In this document: positions 1 through 6,173 of the stretch, piece after piece
How positions within the stretch are numbered: position 1 is the first letter of the stretch
How the letters are laid out: each line of letters opens with the position of its first letter
Origin: Sulfurimonas sp.
Lineage (GTDB): Bacteria > Campylobacterota > Campylobacteria > Campylobacterales > Sulfurimonadaceae
Length of the DNA: 7,067 nt
Direction of reading: 5' to 3'
Assembly: GCA_022712845.1 (NCBI GenBank)
Contig: JAFLJV010000211.1
Location: forward strand, 1 to 7,067
Made by a program: the position numbers and the translations under genes
Notes under the pieces: generated by a model
The model's database searches: none
What the model was told of the DNA's origin: nothing
What the model saw: the letters and a program-made list of their open reading frames with translations, nothing else

Positions 1-10
1 TAGCCCTATG

Positions 11-113
11 GGAGGGTTTTAAAAAAACAACCTTGTACAAGATTTTTCATCGCCTTAGCTATGGCTAAGACTCAAAAAAAGTTTTGCACAATCTTGCCTT
101 TTTAAAACTCTCT
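11..113. repeat. Nested long palindrome downstream of fur
   Basis: The outer arms are 11-25 and 99-113. They pair over 15 positions, two of them G-U wobbles if the plus strand is the RNA. A middle pair of arms is CAAGAT (38-43) with ATCTTG (91-96). The inner parts are a T-run (43-47) facing an A-run (76-80) and a central hairpin CTTAGC-TATG-GCTAAG (54-69). Three helices nested on one centre are unlikely by chance even in AT-rich DNA. It could be a small non-autonomous mobile element (MITE-like), an IS end, or a structured RNA; the sequence alone does not decide. No transposase is present, and no convincing target-site duplication is visible. Small open frames across it look non-coding. Confidence 0.6.
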
Positions 114-140
114 GAGAATATGGTAATTGTTCAGAGGGTT
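106..140 (-). terminator. Candidate terminator of the dgc-cvpA-fur operon
   Basis: AACTCTCTGA (106-115) is an inverted match to TCAGAGGGTT (131-140), with a 15-nt loop. Read on the minus strand this is a 10-position stem with one A-C mismatch, ending in a short TTTT, about 60 nt after the fur stop. Position and shape suit an intrinsic terminator, but the loop is large and the T-run short. The 106-113 arm is shared with the larger palindrome at 11-113, so the two structures cannot form together. Confidence 0.35.
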
Positions 141-146
141 CTATTA

Positions 147-173
147 TATAAAATGAGAAAAATTCATTTTATA
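147..173. repeat. AT-rich hairpin after fur
   Basis: TATAAAATGA (147-156) and TCATTTTATA (164-173) form a perfect 10-bp inverted repeat around a 7-nt spacer, starting 25 nt beyond the fur stop. It has almost no G/C and no clear T-run, so it may be a weak terminator, an RNA 3'-end stabiliser, or chance in AT-rich DNA. Confidence 0.4.
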
Positions 174-198
174 ATGTTTAAGTTATTTTATAGAAATT

Positions 199-672
199 TT
201 AATTTTGACACTCTTTACAAATTCCATAAATCTGCATTGAATGGTCTTGCATGTTAAAACCAAGTTTGTTAGCTATTTTATCTTGTCTTTTTTCAATCTC
301 TTCATCAACAAATTCTGTAATACTTCCACACTCTGTACAGATAAGATGATCATGATGGTTTTTAGCACCAAGTTCATATTTTTTACCTTGAGCACCAAAT
401 GAAAGTGATGTAACAATATGAGATTCTTCTAAAAGAGATAAGGTTCTATATACAGTAGCAATCCCTATCTTCAACTCAGGAAACTTTTGCTGAATAAGGT
501 TGTGTAGTGATTCAGGAGTTAAGTGTTCATCTGAAGTGTAAAGTGTTTCTAAAATAACTTCTCTTTGAATAGTAAATTTAAGAGCATTTTTTTTAAGAAG
601 AATTTTAAAGTCATTTAATAATTGTTTATATTCAATAGTTCTATCATTAAAGTTTGTAGTAATATCTGCCAT
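199..672 (-). CDS. fur: Ferric uptake regulator Fur
   Basis: Iron-responsive DNA-binding repressor, cytoplasmic and dimeric in the family, that controls iron uptake and often oxidative-stress genes. At 157 residues it has the usual Campylobacterota Fur length. Residues 1-85 are the winged helix, with the recognition helix in GIATVYRTLSLLEE (70-83). Residues about 86-157 are the dimerisation and metal domain: the HHDH motif at 106-109, CTEC (C112, C115), H144, and a second CKEC pair (C152, C155). Two CxxC pairs fit a Cys4 structural zinc site. The run from GIATVYRTL through SFGAQGKKYEL to HHDH matches Campylobacter jejuni Fur as I remember it closely, so Fur is preferred over the paralogue PerR. 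It starts 3 nt after the cvpA stop. The best ribosome site, AGAGGA, is rather far from the ATG (13 nt), so coupling to cvpA translation is likely. Confidence 0.93.
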   Translation of the reverse strand: MADITTNFNDRTIEYKQLLNDFKILLKKNALKFTIQREVILETLYTSDEHLTPESLHNLIQQKFPELKIGIATVYRTLSLLEESHIVTSLSFGAQGKKYELGAKNHHDHLICTECGSITEFVDEEIEKRQDKIANKLGFNMQDHSMQIYGICKECQN

Positions 673-675
673 ATT

Positions 676-1326
676 TTAGTTTTTATCCTCTTTAGATAAA
701 TTTTGATCTATTCTTTTTATAATTATATTTTTTGTTTCTTCTACTATATTTATAGTGGAGTCACTAACATTTTTTATAATTTTATCTTGAACTAGCTCTG
801 TACTTTTATCAATGGTTTTATTGATATCATTGGTTATTTTATCATGGTCTAGTTTCATAATAAACCCACCAGTTTGAACTAAAATAGGAAAAACAAAACT
901 ATTTTTTGAAATAGAATCAATACTTCCTTTTATGGCATTAACATTGTAAGTTGCATATGCGATTACTGCAGTAATTAAGAAAAATTTTCCTGCACTAAAA
1001 ATAAAACCTAAGATTTTATCTAAGATACCTAAGCCACTTACAGAACTTAATTTTTTAAATACAAATCCTACTAGAATCATAAATAACCAAAAAATCAATA
1101 GAGTAACTAAGAAACCAGTAAAACCAATAGCAGAACTGTTTTCAAATTTAAAAATTAAATCACTTAATTTTTGTCCAACAGTATCACCAATTCTTGAGGC
1201 AAGAAAAATACCACCTACTATTCCAATAAGACCAAAAAGTTCTTTAAAGAAACCGTTTATAATCCCTTTTAATCCTAAAAAAAGAACAATAATAGAAACT
1301 ATAATGTCAAAATAGTTTAATTCCAT
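676..1326 (-). CDS. cvpA: CvpA family inner-membrane protein
   Basis: Small integral membrane protein of the CvpA/colicin V production family. In other bacteria the family is linked to colicin V export, envelope stress and biofilm phenotypes, but its molecular role is not settled. The 216 residues show four hydrophobic segments (about 5-25, 29-46, 66-92 and 103-126). Family motifs are present: GFFKELFGLIG (25-35) between the first two helices and LDKILGFIFSAGK (102-114) leading into the fourth. A charged, probably helical tail (about 155-216) follows and is likely cytoplasmic. The start codon lies 1 nt after the diguanylate cyclase stop. The GGAG ribosome site sits inside the last codons of that upstream gene, so translation is probably coupled. 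The cvpA-fur order is the one known in Campylobacter jejuni, which supports orthology. Confidence 0.85.
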   Translation of the reverse strand: MELNYFDIIVSIIVLFLGLKGIINGFFKELFGLIGIVGGIFLASRIGDTVGQKLSDLIFKFENSSAIGFTGFLVTLLIFWLFMILVGFVFKKLSSVSGLGILDKILGFIFSAGKFFLITAVIAYATYNVNAIKGSIDSISKNSFVFPILVQTGGFIMKLDHDKITNDINKTIDKSTELVQDKIIKNVSDSTINIVEETKNIIIKRIDQNLSKEDKN

Positions 1327-1327
1327 T

Positions 1328-2242
1328 TTACTCCATTACGCTAGAAACTTGATTTTTGCCATTACGTTTTGAGAGATACAGTGCTTTATCTGCTCTTGCA
1401 ATCAAAGTATCAGGAATATCGTTATTAATTAATCTTGTATGACCTATGCTTACTGTTACAGATATTTTTTGTCCCATATATATTAGGTTGTTTGAACTAA
1501 TTAATTTTAATATTCTATGTGCTATAAGGTCGCACTCTTCATCATTATTACGATTTAGAATAATTGTAAACTCTTCGCCACCATATCTAAAAATTTTATC
1601 CCCATCTCTTAGTGTTTTTCTAAGGATATTTGAGATAAATATTAAAATTTTATCTCCAGTTATATGACCATATTTATCATTAATTACTTTAAAGTTATCA
1701 ATATCCAGCATTAATGCGTGAATGTTATAATTAATATCTTTATTTGAACAAACATCACTAAGGTATATATTTAGAGCTCTTCTGTTAAATACTTTAGTCA
1801 GAGCATCTAAATTTGAAGCTTCTTCAAGTACTTTAACTTTGACTGTAAGCTCTGAAATGATTTTATTTGCTTTTTCAACTTCTTCCGTCATATGAGCCTG
1901 AATTTCATCAAATTTAGTAGTTAAAGTAGGTATATCAATGCAGTTATTAGAATATTCATCAATTGTTTGTTCTTGAAGTTGAGTTAACTCTCTAAACTTA
2001 TCATTTGAAAACTCATATGATGATAAACTTTGGTTTAATATATCTTTATATTTATTATTAAAAGATGCTTTAGCATGTTCAATAGAACTCATATCTTCAT
2101 CATTAACATTTGAAATTATATCTACAGAGTCCCTTAGATAGTTAACTACTTGCTCTTTTGTTGAACTTTCATCAGTGTCAATATGTTCAAGCAAATTCTC
2201 ATACATCTCTTTAACAAGATTTTTTAAATCATTTTTTTGCAT
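1328..2242 (-). CDS. Diguanylate cyclase (GGDEF domain), soluble
   Basis: Makes cyclic di-GMP from two GTP. The 304 residues have no signal peptide or membrane segment. Residues 1-140 are a helical, acidic region with coiled-coil character (especially 110-143) and no sensor fold that I recognise. Residues about 144-304 are the GGDEF domain: DALTKVFNRRA (146-156), LDIDNFK with metal ligand D180 (179-185), and the active loop GGEEF (221-225). An RxxD inhibitory site (R212-D215) lies exactly five residues before it. SIGHT (265-269) and ADKALYLSKRNGKN (284-297) complete the fold. All catalytic residues are present and no EAL domain follows, so an active, product-inhibited cyclase is predicted. 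It is first in an operon with cvpA and fur. The start has a TAGG ribosome site and a TATAAT box upstream. Confidence 0.92.
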   Translation of the reverse strand: MQKNDLKNLVKEMYENLLEHIDTDESSTKEQVVNYLRDSVDIISNVNDEDMSSIEHAKASFNNKYKDILNQSLSSYEFSNDKFRELTQLQEQTIDEYSNNCIDIPTLTTKFDEIQAHMTEEVEKANKIISELTVKVKVLEEASNLDALTKVFNRRALNIYLSDVCSNKDINYNIHALMLDIDNFKVINDKYGHITGDKILIFISNILRKTLRDGDKIFRYGGEEFTIILNRNNDEECDLIAHRILKLISSNNLIYMGQKISVTVSIGHTRLINNDIPDTLIARADKALYLSKRNGKNQVSSVME

Positions 2243-2268
2243 TATTTACCTACTTAAAATATTTCGAT

Positions 2269-2274
2269 ATTATA
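2269..2274 (-). promoter_or_regulatory. -10 box of the dgc-cvpA-fur operon
   Basis: A perfect TATAAT on the minus strand lies 26 nt upstream of the diguanylate cyclase ATG (2242). No good -35 hexamer sits at 16-18 nt. That is normal for sigma-70 promoters of this phylum, which rely on the -10 box and AT-rich upstream DNA. Confidence 0.55.
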
Positions 2275-2328
2275 CTATGATAAGCATAAGAATAGCTTTT
2301 GTTAAATATCAATCAGAGCTATTTTAGG

Positions 2329-2344
2329 TATATTTTAGTAAAAT
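2329..2344 (+). promoter_or_regulatory. Candidate -10 region of the DAHP synthase gene
   Basis: Two overlapping candidates exist on the plus strand: TATATT (2329-2334) and TAAAAT (2339-2344), 39-54 nt before the ATG. No -35 consensus is seen. The ribosome site AAAGG at 2371-2375, 8 nt before the ATG, supports the chosen start at 2384. The octamer TATTTTAG occurs at 2320-2327 and again at 2331-2338, across the first candidate. Confidence 0.4.
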
Positions 2345-2383
2345 TACAAAAAAAAACACTAGATTTAAATAAAGGTTTTATAA

Positions 2384-3733
2384 ATGAGTACCTGGAGTCC
2401 ATCAAGTTGGAGAGAAAAACCAATTTTACAACAGCCAACTTACCAAAATAAAGATGAATTAAATAAAGTATTATCAGAGTTAAATAATTATCCACCACTT
2501 GTTTTTGCAGGTGAAGCTAGAAGACTTAAAGAGCAGTTAGCGGGTGTATCAAAAGGTGAAGCTTTCTTACTTCAAGGTGGAGATTGTGCTGAGAGTTTTA
2601 GTGAATTTCATGCTGGTAATATTCGAGATACATTTAAAGCTTTGATGCAAATGGCAGTTGTTATGACTTATGCTGGTGGAGTACCAGTAGTGAAAGTTGG
2701 TCGTCTTGCTGGTCAGTTTGCAAAGCCTCGTTCAAGTAATACGGAAACATTTGATGGTGTAACGCTTGATTCATATCGTGGAGATATCATTAATGGTGTT
2801 GAGTTTACTAAAGAGGCTCGTACTCCAGACCCAGAGCGTATGATTCAAGCTTATAACCAAGCTTCTGCAACTCAAAATTTACTTCGTGCATTTGCATCTG
2901 GTGGTATGGCTGATTTACATCAAGTTCATCAATGGAATTTAGATTTTGCACATAAAAGTGAAGTTTCAGCTAAGTATGAAAAATTAGCACAAGAGATTGA
3001 AAACTCTCTGCAGTTTATGAAAGCTTGTGGAATTACATCTAAAACATATAGAAATCTTAGAGAAACAGATTTTTATACATCTCATGAAGCATTACTACTA
3101 CCTTATGAAGAAGCATTTACCAGAAAAGATTCTTTAACTGGAAAGTGGTATGATACATCAGCTCATATGTTATGGATTGGTGATAGAACGCGTCAACTTG
3201 ATGGAGCACATGTTGAGTATTTAAGAGGTGTTAATAATCCGATAGGTGTTAAAGCTGGTCCAACAATGGATCCAGATGATTTGATAAAACTTTGTAAAAC
3301 TCTTAATCCAAATAATGAAGCAGGTCGTCTGAATGTTATTGTTAGAATGGGAGCAGATAAAGTTGGTGATGGTATGCCTAAACTTATTCGTGCAGTAGAA
3401 AAAGAGGGTATGAATGTAGTTTGGAGTTGTGATCCAATGCATGGAAATACTATAAAATCATCAAATAACTATAAAACACGCCCAGTTGATTCTATCTTAA
3501 GAGAGATGAAACAATTTTTCCAAGTTCATCAAGCTGAAGGAACAATTGGTGGTGGCGTTCATTTAGAAATGACTGGTAAAAATGTTACTGAGTGTATTGG
3601 TGGTTCATTTGTGGTTACAGAAGAAGATTTATCTTCTCGTTACCATACACATTGTGACCCTCGTCTTAATGCTGATCAGTCATTAGAGTTAGCATTTTTA
3701 ATAGCTGATACACTTAAAGAAGCTAGAAGCTAA
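2384..3733 (+). CDS. Class II 3-deoxy-7-phosphoheptulonate (DAHP) synthase
   Basis: Condenses phosphoenolpyruvate with erythrose 4-phosphate, the first step of the shikimate pathway to aromatic amino acids. It is cytoplasmic. The 449-residue length is full for the plant/microbial class II (AroA-II) family, which is unrelated in sequence to E. coli AroF/G/H. Family motifs occur in order: [11 protein letters not shown] (62-72), [12 protein letters not shown] (106-117), [12 protein letters not shown] (233-244), [18 protein letters not shown] (263-280), GVKAGP (288-293), [10 protein letters not shown] (347-356), [21 protein letters not shown] (starting at 386) and CDPRLN (424-429). The expected metal ligands C68, H353, E395 and D425 have the same spacing as in the Mycobacterium tuberculosis enzyme (42 residues, then 30, between the last three). 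It stands alone between a divergent promoter and a terminator. Whether it is feedback-inhibited cannot be read from sequence. The symbol aroF, aroG or aroH is used inconsistently for this class, so none is given. Confidence 0.95.
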   Translation: MSTWSPSSWREKPILQQPTYQNKDELNKVLSELNNYPPLVFAGEARRLKEQLAGVSKGEAFLLQGGDCAESFSEFHAGNIRDTFKALMQMAVVMTYAGGVPVVKVGRLAGQFAKPRSSNTETFDGVTLDSYRGDIINGVEFTKEARTPDPERMIQAYNQASATQNLLRAFASGGMADLHQVHQWNLDFAHKSEVSAKYEKLAQEIENSLQFMKACGITSKTYRNLRETDFYTSHEALLLPYEEAFTRKDSLTGKWYDTSAHMLWIGDRTRQLDGAHVEYLRGVNNPIGVKAGPTMDPDDLIKLCKTLNPNNEAGRLNVIVRMGADKVGDGMPKLIRAVEKEGMNVVWSCDPMHGNTIKSSNNYKTRPVDSILREMKQFFQVHQAEGTIGGGVHLEMTGKNVTECIGGSFVVTEEDLSSRYHTHCDPRLNADQSLELAFLIADTLKEARS

Positions 3734-3743
3734 AAAAGTTACC

Positions 3744-3778
3744 AGCAAGAGTATATTTTGTTTAAATATGCTCTTGCT
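3744..3778. terminator. Bidirectional hairpin terminator
   Basis: Arms 3744-3758 and 3764-3778 form a 15-bp stem with one T-G wobble around the 5-nt loop TGTTT. The outer 8 bp are AGCAAGAG/CTCTTGCT. It lies between the convergent DAHP synthase and ABC-F genes, 10 nt after one stop and 12 nt after the other. On the minus strand a run of six T follows 3 nt after GGTAAC, which suits termination of the ABC-F transcript. The plus-strand tail is only AT-rich. Confidence 0.8.
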
Positions 3779-3790
3779 TAAATAATCTAA

Positions 3791-5734
3791 TTAAATTAAA
3801 TTTATTTCTTCCTCTTTTTCCTGTATTGTTAGAAGTTCTTCAACTTTTTGTTCATATACTAATTCTAATTCTCCAAGCTCTTTAGCTAATGCTGTTATAC
3901 CAATCTCTTCATAACATTTTGGATCCCCAAGGCAGTTGTTTTTTTCTTCAATTTCATTTTCAAGCTTTTCTATTTCTAATGGAAGTTCTTCTAAAGCTAT
4001 TTTTTCTTTAAAAGTTAGCTTAAGAGTTTTTGATTTCTCTTTTATCTCTACTATTTTTGATTTTTCTAAACTTTGTTTTTGCATCTCCTCTAACTCTTTT
4101 AATTCATGTTCAAGTTCTAAGTACTCGGAGTATTGTTGATGAGACTCTTCTATATGTTTATCTTTTTTAAATATAAAGAGTTTTTTAGCAATTTTATCTA
4201 CAAAATACCTATCATGACTTACAATTATTACGGCTCCAGGAAAGTTTGTAAGTTGTTCCTCTAAAATATTTATAGTTGGTATATCTAAATCATTTGTAGG
4301 CTCATCAAGAATAAGGATATCAACATCTTGCGTAAAGAGTAGAGCAAGAGCAATTCTATTTTTTTCACCACCGCTTAAGATACCTATCTTTTTCTCTAAA
4401 AATTCTCTAGGAAAAAGAAAATTTTTAAGATATCCATATACATGTAAATCTTGTCCTTTAACACTAACTCTATCTCCACCATGCGGACAAAAAGTCTCTA
4501 TTAGGTTCTTGTCATCATCAAGAAGTTCACGATGTTGATCAAAATATCCTATCTTGAAATCACCTTGTTTTATCTTACCAACAGTAGGTTCCATTCGTCC
4601 TAAAAGAGCTTTTAGTAAAGTTGACTTTCCACTACCGTTTGGTCCAACTATAGCAATTACATCTTTTTGAAGAATTCTAGTTGTAAAGTTTTTAAGTAAC
4701 TCTTTGCTTCCAAGCGTTAGACCTAAATTTTCCACTTCAAATAGCATTTTTTGTTTATTTATACTTTTATCACGGTTAAAATGTTTAGCTTCTCTTTGAA
4801 GCTCAATTGACATCTTTTTAATTTTTGCAGGGTTATTTTTAGAATCTTCTCTTAAAATCATAAGACGCTCTTTACGACCTTCATTTCTTTTAAGTCTTGC
4901 ACGAACACCTCTTGCATACCACTCATTTTCTCTTTTGAGTACTCCAAGTAGATTATCATGCTGTTTTTGTAGAGTTCTTATATACTCTGCTTTTTGAGTA
5001 AGATAGTTGGAGTAACCACCACTATATTCTTTAATAGAACCATCGTCAACCTCTATAGATTTAGTAGCAATTTTATCTATAAAATACCTATCATGAGAGA
5101 TAAATACAAGTGTAAATTTTTCTTTTAGTATAAGTTCCTCTAAAAATTCAACCATATATACATCAAGATGATTGGTAGGCTCATCAAGAAGTAAAATATC
5201 AGGTTTTTGAAGTAGAAGTGAGGCAAGAGCAACACGACGCTGTTCCCCTCCACTTAAAAGAGTAATTGGTTTATCTTCATATTGTTTTAAATCAAAATGC
5301 TGAATTATTCTTTCAATCTTATCATCAAGATTCCAAGCATTATGATGTTCTATATAACGAGAAAGCTTTTCATGTTCATCTATATTTCTTTGGTTATCAA
5401 AATCTTCAGCAAGAAGAAGTGAGAGTTCATTATATCTCTCTTTTGCATTATTTAGCTCTTTAAGCCCAGCTTCAACAGCTTCTCTAACTGTATCACCATC
5501 TTTAAAATCTGGTTTTTGTGATAGCATTTGAACTTCAAGGTTTTGTTTTATTATTCTTTCACCACCATCAAACTCTAATGTGCCGTTAACTATTTTCATA
5601 AGGGTAGATTTGCCACTACCATTTTTGCCGATAATAACAATTCTTTCACCTTCATCTACATGAAAGTTTACATCTATTAAAATTTTTTGTGCTGAATAGT
5701 GTTTCGATATTTTTTGTAGGTCTATTAATGCCAT
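3791..5734 (-). CDS. uup: ABC-F family ATPase, Uup type
   Basis: Soluble tandem-ATPase protein of the ABC-F class. These proteins act on ribosomes rather than in transport, and Uup in E. coli is linked to ribosome function and precise transposon excision. The 647 residues contain two nucleotide-binding domains. The first has Walker A GKNGSGKST (36-44), signature LSGGEQ (160-165), Walker B LLLDEP (181-186) and H214. The second has GPNGSGKST (364-372), LSGGEK (453-458), LILDEP (474-479) and H507. Both catalytic Glu residues (185, 478) are present. The interdomain linker (about 245-325) is rich in Arg/Lys and helical, as in ABC-F proteins. The segment around RVSVKGQDLHVYGYLKNFLF (422-441) is typical of Uup. 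The acidic coiled-coil C-terminus (about 540-647) matches the Uup DNA-binding-type tail in position. No membrane partner is nearby. An AAAGAGA ribosome site precedes the ATG. It appears monocistronic. Confidence 0.87.
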   Translation of the reverse strand: MALIDLQKISKHYSAQKILIDVNFHVDEGERIVIIGKNGSGKSTLMKIVNGTLEFDGGERIIKQNLEVQMLSQKPDFKDGDTVREAVEAGLKELNNAKERYNELSLLLAEDFDNQRNIDEHEKLSRYIEHHNAWNLDDKIERIIQHFDLKQYEDKPITLLSGGEQRRVALASLLLQKPDILLLDEPTNHLDVYMVEFLEELILKEKFTLVFISHDRYFIDKIATKSIEVDDGSIKEYSGGYSNYLTQKAEYIRTLQKQHDNLLGVLKRENEWYARGVRARLKRNEGRKERLMILREDSKNNPAKIKKMSIELQREAKHFNRDKSINKQKMLFEVENLGLTLGSKELLKNFTTRILQKDVIAIVGPNGSGKSTLLKALLGRMEPTVGKIKQGDFKIGYFDQHRELLDDDKNLIETFCPHGGDRVSVKGQDLHVYGYLKNFLFPREFLEKKIGILSGGEKNRIALALLFTQDVDILILDEPTNDLDIPTINILEEQLTNFPGAVIIVSHDRYFVDKIAKKLFIFKKDKHIEESHQQYSEYLELEHELKELEEMQKQSLEKSKIVEIKEKSKTLKLTFKEKIALEELPLEIEKLENEIEEKNNCLGDPKCYEEIGITALAKELGELELVYEQKVEELLTIQEKEEEINLI

Positions 5735-5758
5735 TTAATCTCTTTAATTATAATGGTA

Positions 5759-5767
5759 ATTGTATCA
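5759..5767 (-). promoter_or_regulatory. Extended -10 promoter of uup
   Basis: The minus strand reads TGATACAAT, a TGn-extended -10 box (TACAAT, 5764-5759), 24 nt before the uup ATG. A perfect TATAAT also occurs at 5752-5747, but it would leave only about 6 nt of leader and would cut into the ribosome site, so it is the less likely choice. Confidence 0.45.
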
Positions 5768-5943
5768 AAATAGACTTTTAATTTAATTTGTAATAATAAC
5801 CAAAATAAGTTATTTTTAATTTTAAGCTAACTATCACTTATTTGATTTATAAATAAATATCTGTATTTTTTACATATTTTATAATTATTCTAAATATTTA
5901 AACTCTGAAATATTGACTTTAAGGTTAACTATATTTTATTTAT

Positions 5944-5949
5944 TATAAA
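5944..5949 (+). promoter_or_regulatory. -10 box of the riboswitch-lipoprotein transcript
   Basis: TATAAA (5944-5949, within TTATAAAAT) would start RNA near 5956-5958, just ahead of the aptamer and its upstream hairpin AAACAT-TAT-ATGTTT (5961-5975). TTGACT at 5913-5918 looks like a -35 box, but its 25-nt spacer is too long. The leader would be about 215 nt. Confidence 0.45.
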
Positions 5950-5974
5950 ATTTCGCCAGAAAACATTATATGTT

Positions 5975-6047
5975 TGTAGCCAAGCCCGTTGTGAAACGGA
6001 GCACGGAAAGCTATGGGTCTTTATTTAAAGATTGCCAGGTTGCCAGT
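5975..6047 (+). ncRNA. Cyclic-di-GMP-I (GEMM-I) riboswitch-like aptamer
   Basis: The order and spacing of conserved parts match the GEMM-I class. The 5' strand is GCCAAGCC (5979-5986; family GGCAAACC). Next is a stem CCGTT/AACGG capped by the GNRA tetraloop GTGA (5986-5999). Then comes the joining strand CACGGAAAGC (6002-6011; family GACGCAAAGC, keeping the A that stacks between the two guanines). The second helix is GGTCTTT/AAAGATT (6016-6032) with loop ATTT. The 3' strand is GGTTGCC (6038-6044), whose first C matches the ligand-contacting cytosine C92 of the Vibrio Vc2 aptamer. In a gapless alignment the position equal to Vc2 G20 is G, which points to c-di-GMP. A shifted alignment would put A there, as in the cGAMP-type variants. 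Deviations include one extra nucleotide after the tetraloop stem and GG for GC before the AAA. It lies on the same strand as, and 127 nt before, a surface lipoprotein gene, a typical target. Confidence 0.8.
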
Positions 6048-6067
6048 TGTATTTTCTTTAAATACAA
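6047..6067 (+). promoter_or_regulatory. Candidate riboswitch expression-platform hairpin
   Basis: TTGTATTT (6047-6054) and AAATACAA (6060-6067) form a perfect 8-bp stem around TCTTT, starting where the aptamer ends. Its 5' arm and loop (6050-6059) can instead pair with the Shine-Dalgarno region 6162-6171 over ten positions, one of them a wobble. The hairpin would thus hide an anti-Shine-Dalgarno sequence. A second weak stem, AGTAA/TTACT (6069-6081) followed by TTT, could be a poor terminator. A translational switch looks more likely. Confidence 0.4.
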
Positions 6068-6162
6068 TAGTAAAAATTACTTTTCTGACAATCTAAACAA
6101 TCAAATATAAAAAAACTTCTAAACTTTCACTATCAGGCTCTCATATATATATTCCTAATTAA

Positions 6163-6167
6163 AAGGA
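6163..6167 (+). promoter_or_regulatory. Ribosome binding site of the lipoprotein gene, possibly masked
   Basis: AAGGA lies 6 nt before the ATG at 6174 and fixes that start. AGGAA (6164-6168) can pair locally with TTCCT (6152-6156). The wider site can also pair with the anti-Shine-Dalgarno stretch at 6050-6059, so access is probably controlled by leader RNA folding. Confidence 0.6.
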
Positions 6168-6173
6168 AATAAA

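Larger units (their letters stand above)
5735..6173 (+). other. AT-rich intergenic region: divergent promoters plus riboswitch leader
   Basis: This 439-bp gap has no credible coding frame. From left to right it holds the uup promoter (5759-5767, minus strand), about 170 nt of very AT-rich DNA, the lipoprotein promoter (5944-5949), the riboswitch aptamer (about 5975-6047), the switching hairpin (6047-6067) and the ribosome site (6163-6167). The AT-rich part contains an imperfect inverted repeat (5801-5810 with 5836-5844) and a perfect palindrome TAAATATTTA (5891-5900). Either could be a protein site or chance. GC content jumps locally inside the aptamer. Confidence 0.75.

Noticed and set aside
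6..50. Minus-strand 14-codon frame (starts MKNLVQGC) as a leader peptide or start of lysS
   Set aside because: The ribosome-like AAGG is only 3 nt from the ATG, the frame ends after 14 codons, and it lies inside the palindrome. It does not resemble the lysyl-tRNA synthetase N-terminus.
1446..1667. Plus-strand 73-codon open frame
   Set aside because: It lies fully antisense within the GGDEF domain, has no ribosome site or family signature, and is a reading-frame shadow.
3221..3442. Minus-strand 73-codon open frame
   Set aside because: It is antisense to the conserved core of the DAHP synthase gene, and its composition is an artefact of that gene's codons.
3936..4139. Plus-strand Ser/Phe-rich 67-codon frame
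   Set aside because: It mirrors the Glu/Lys-rich coiled-coil of Uup on the other strand. The low complexity is explained by that.
5266..5463. Plus-strand 65-codon frame
   Set aside because: It is antisense within the first ATPase domain of Uup, with no supporting signals.
6069..6084. AGTAA/TTACT stem followed by TTT as an intrinsic terminator of the riboswitch
   Set aside because: Five mostly A-T pairs and a three-T tail are too weak to call a terminator. It is mentioned only as a possibility in the expression-platform entry.
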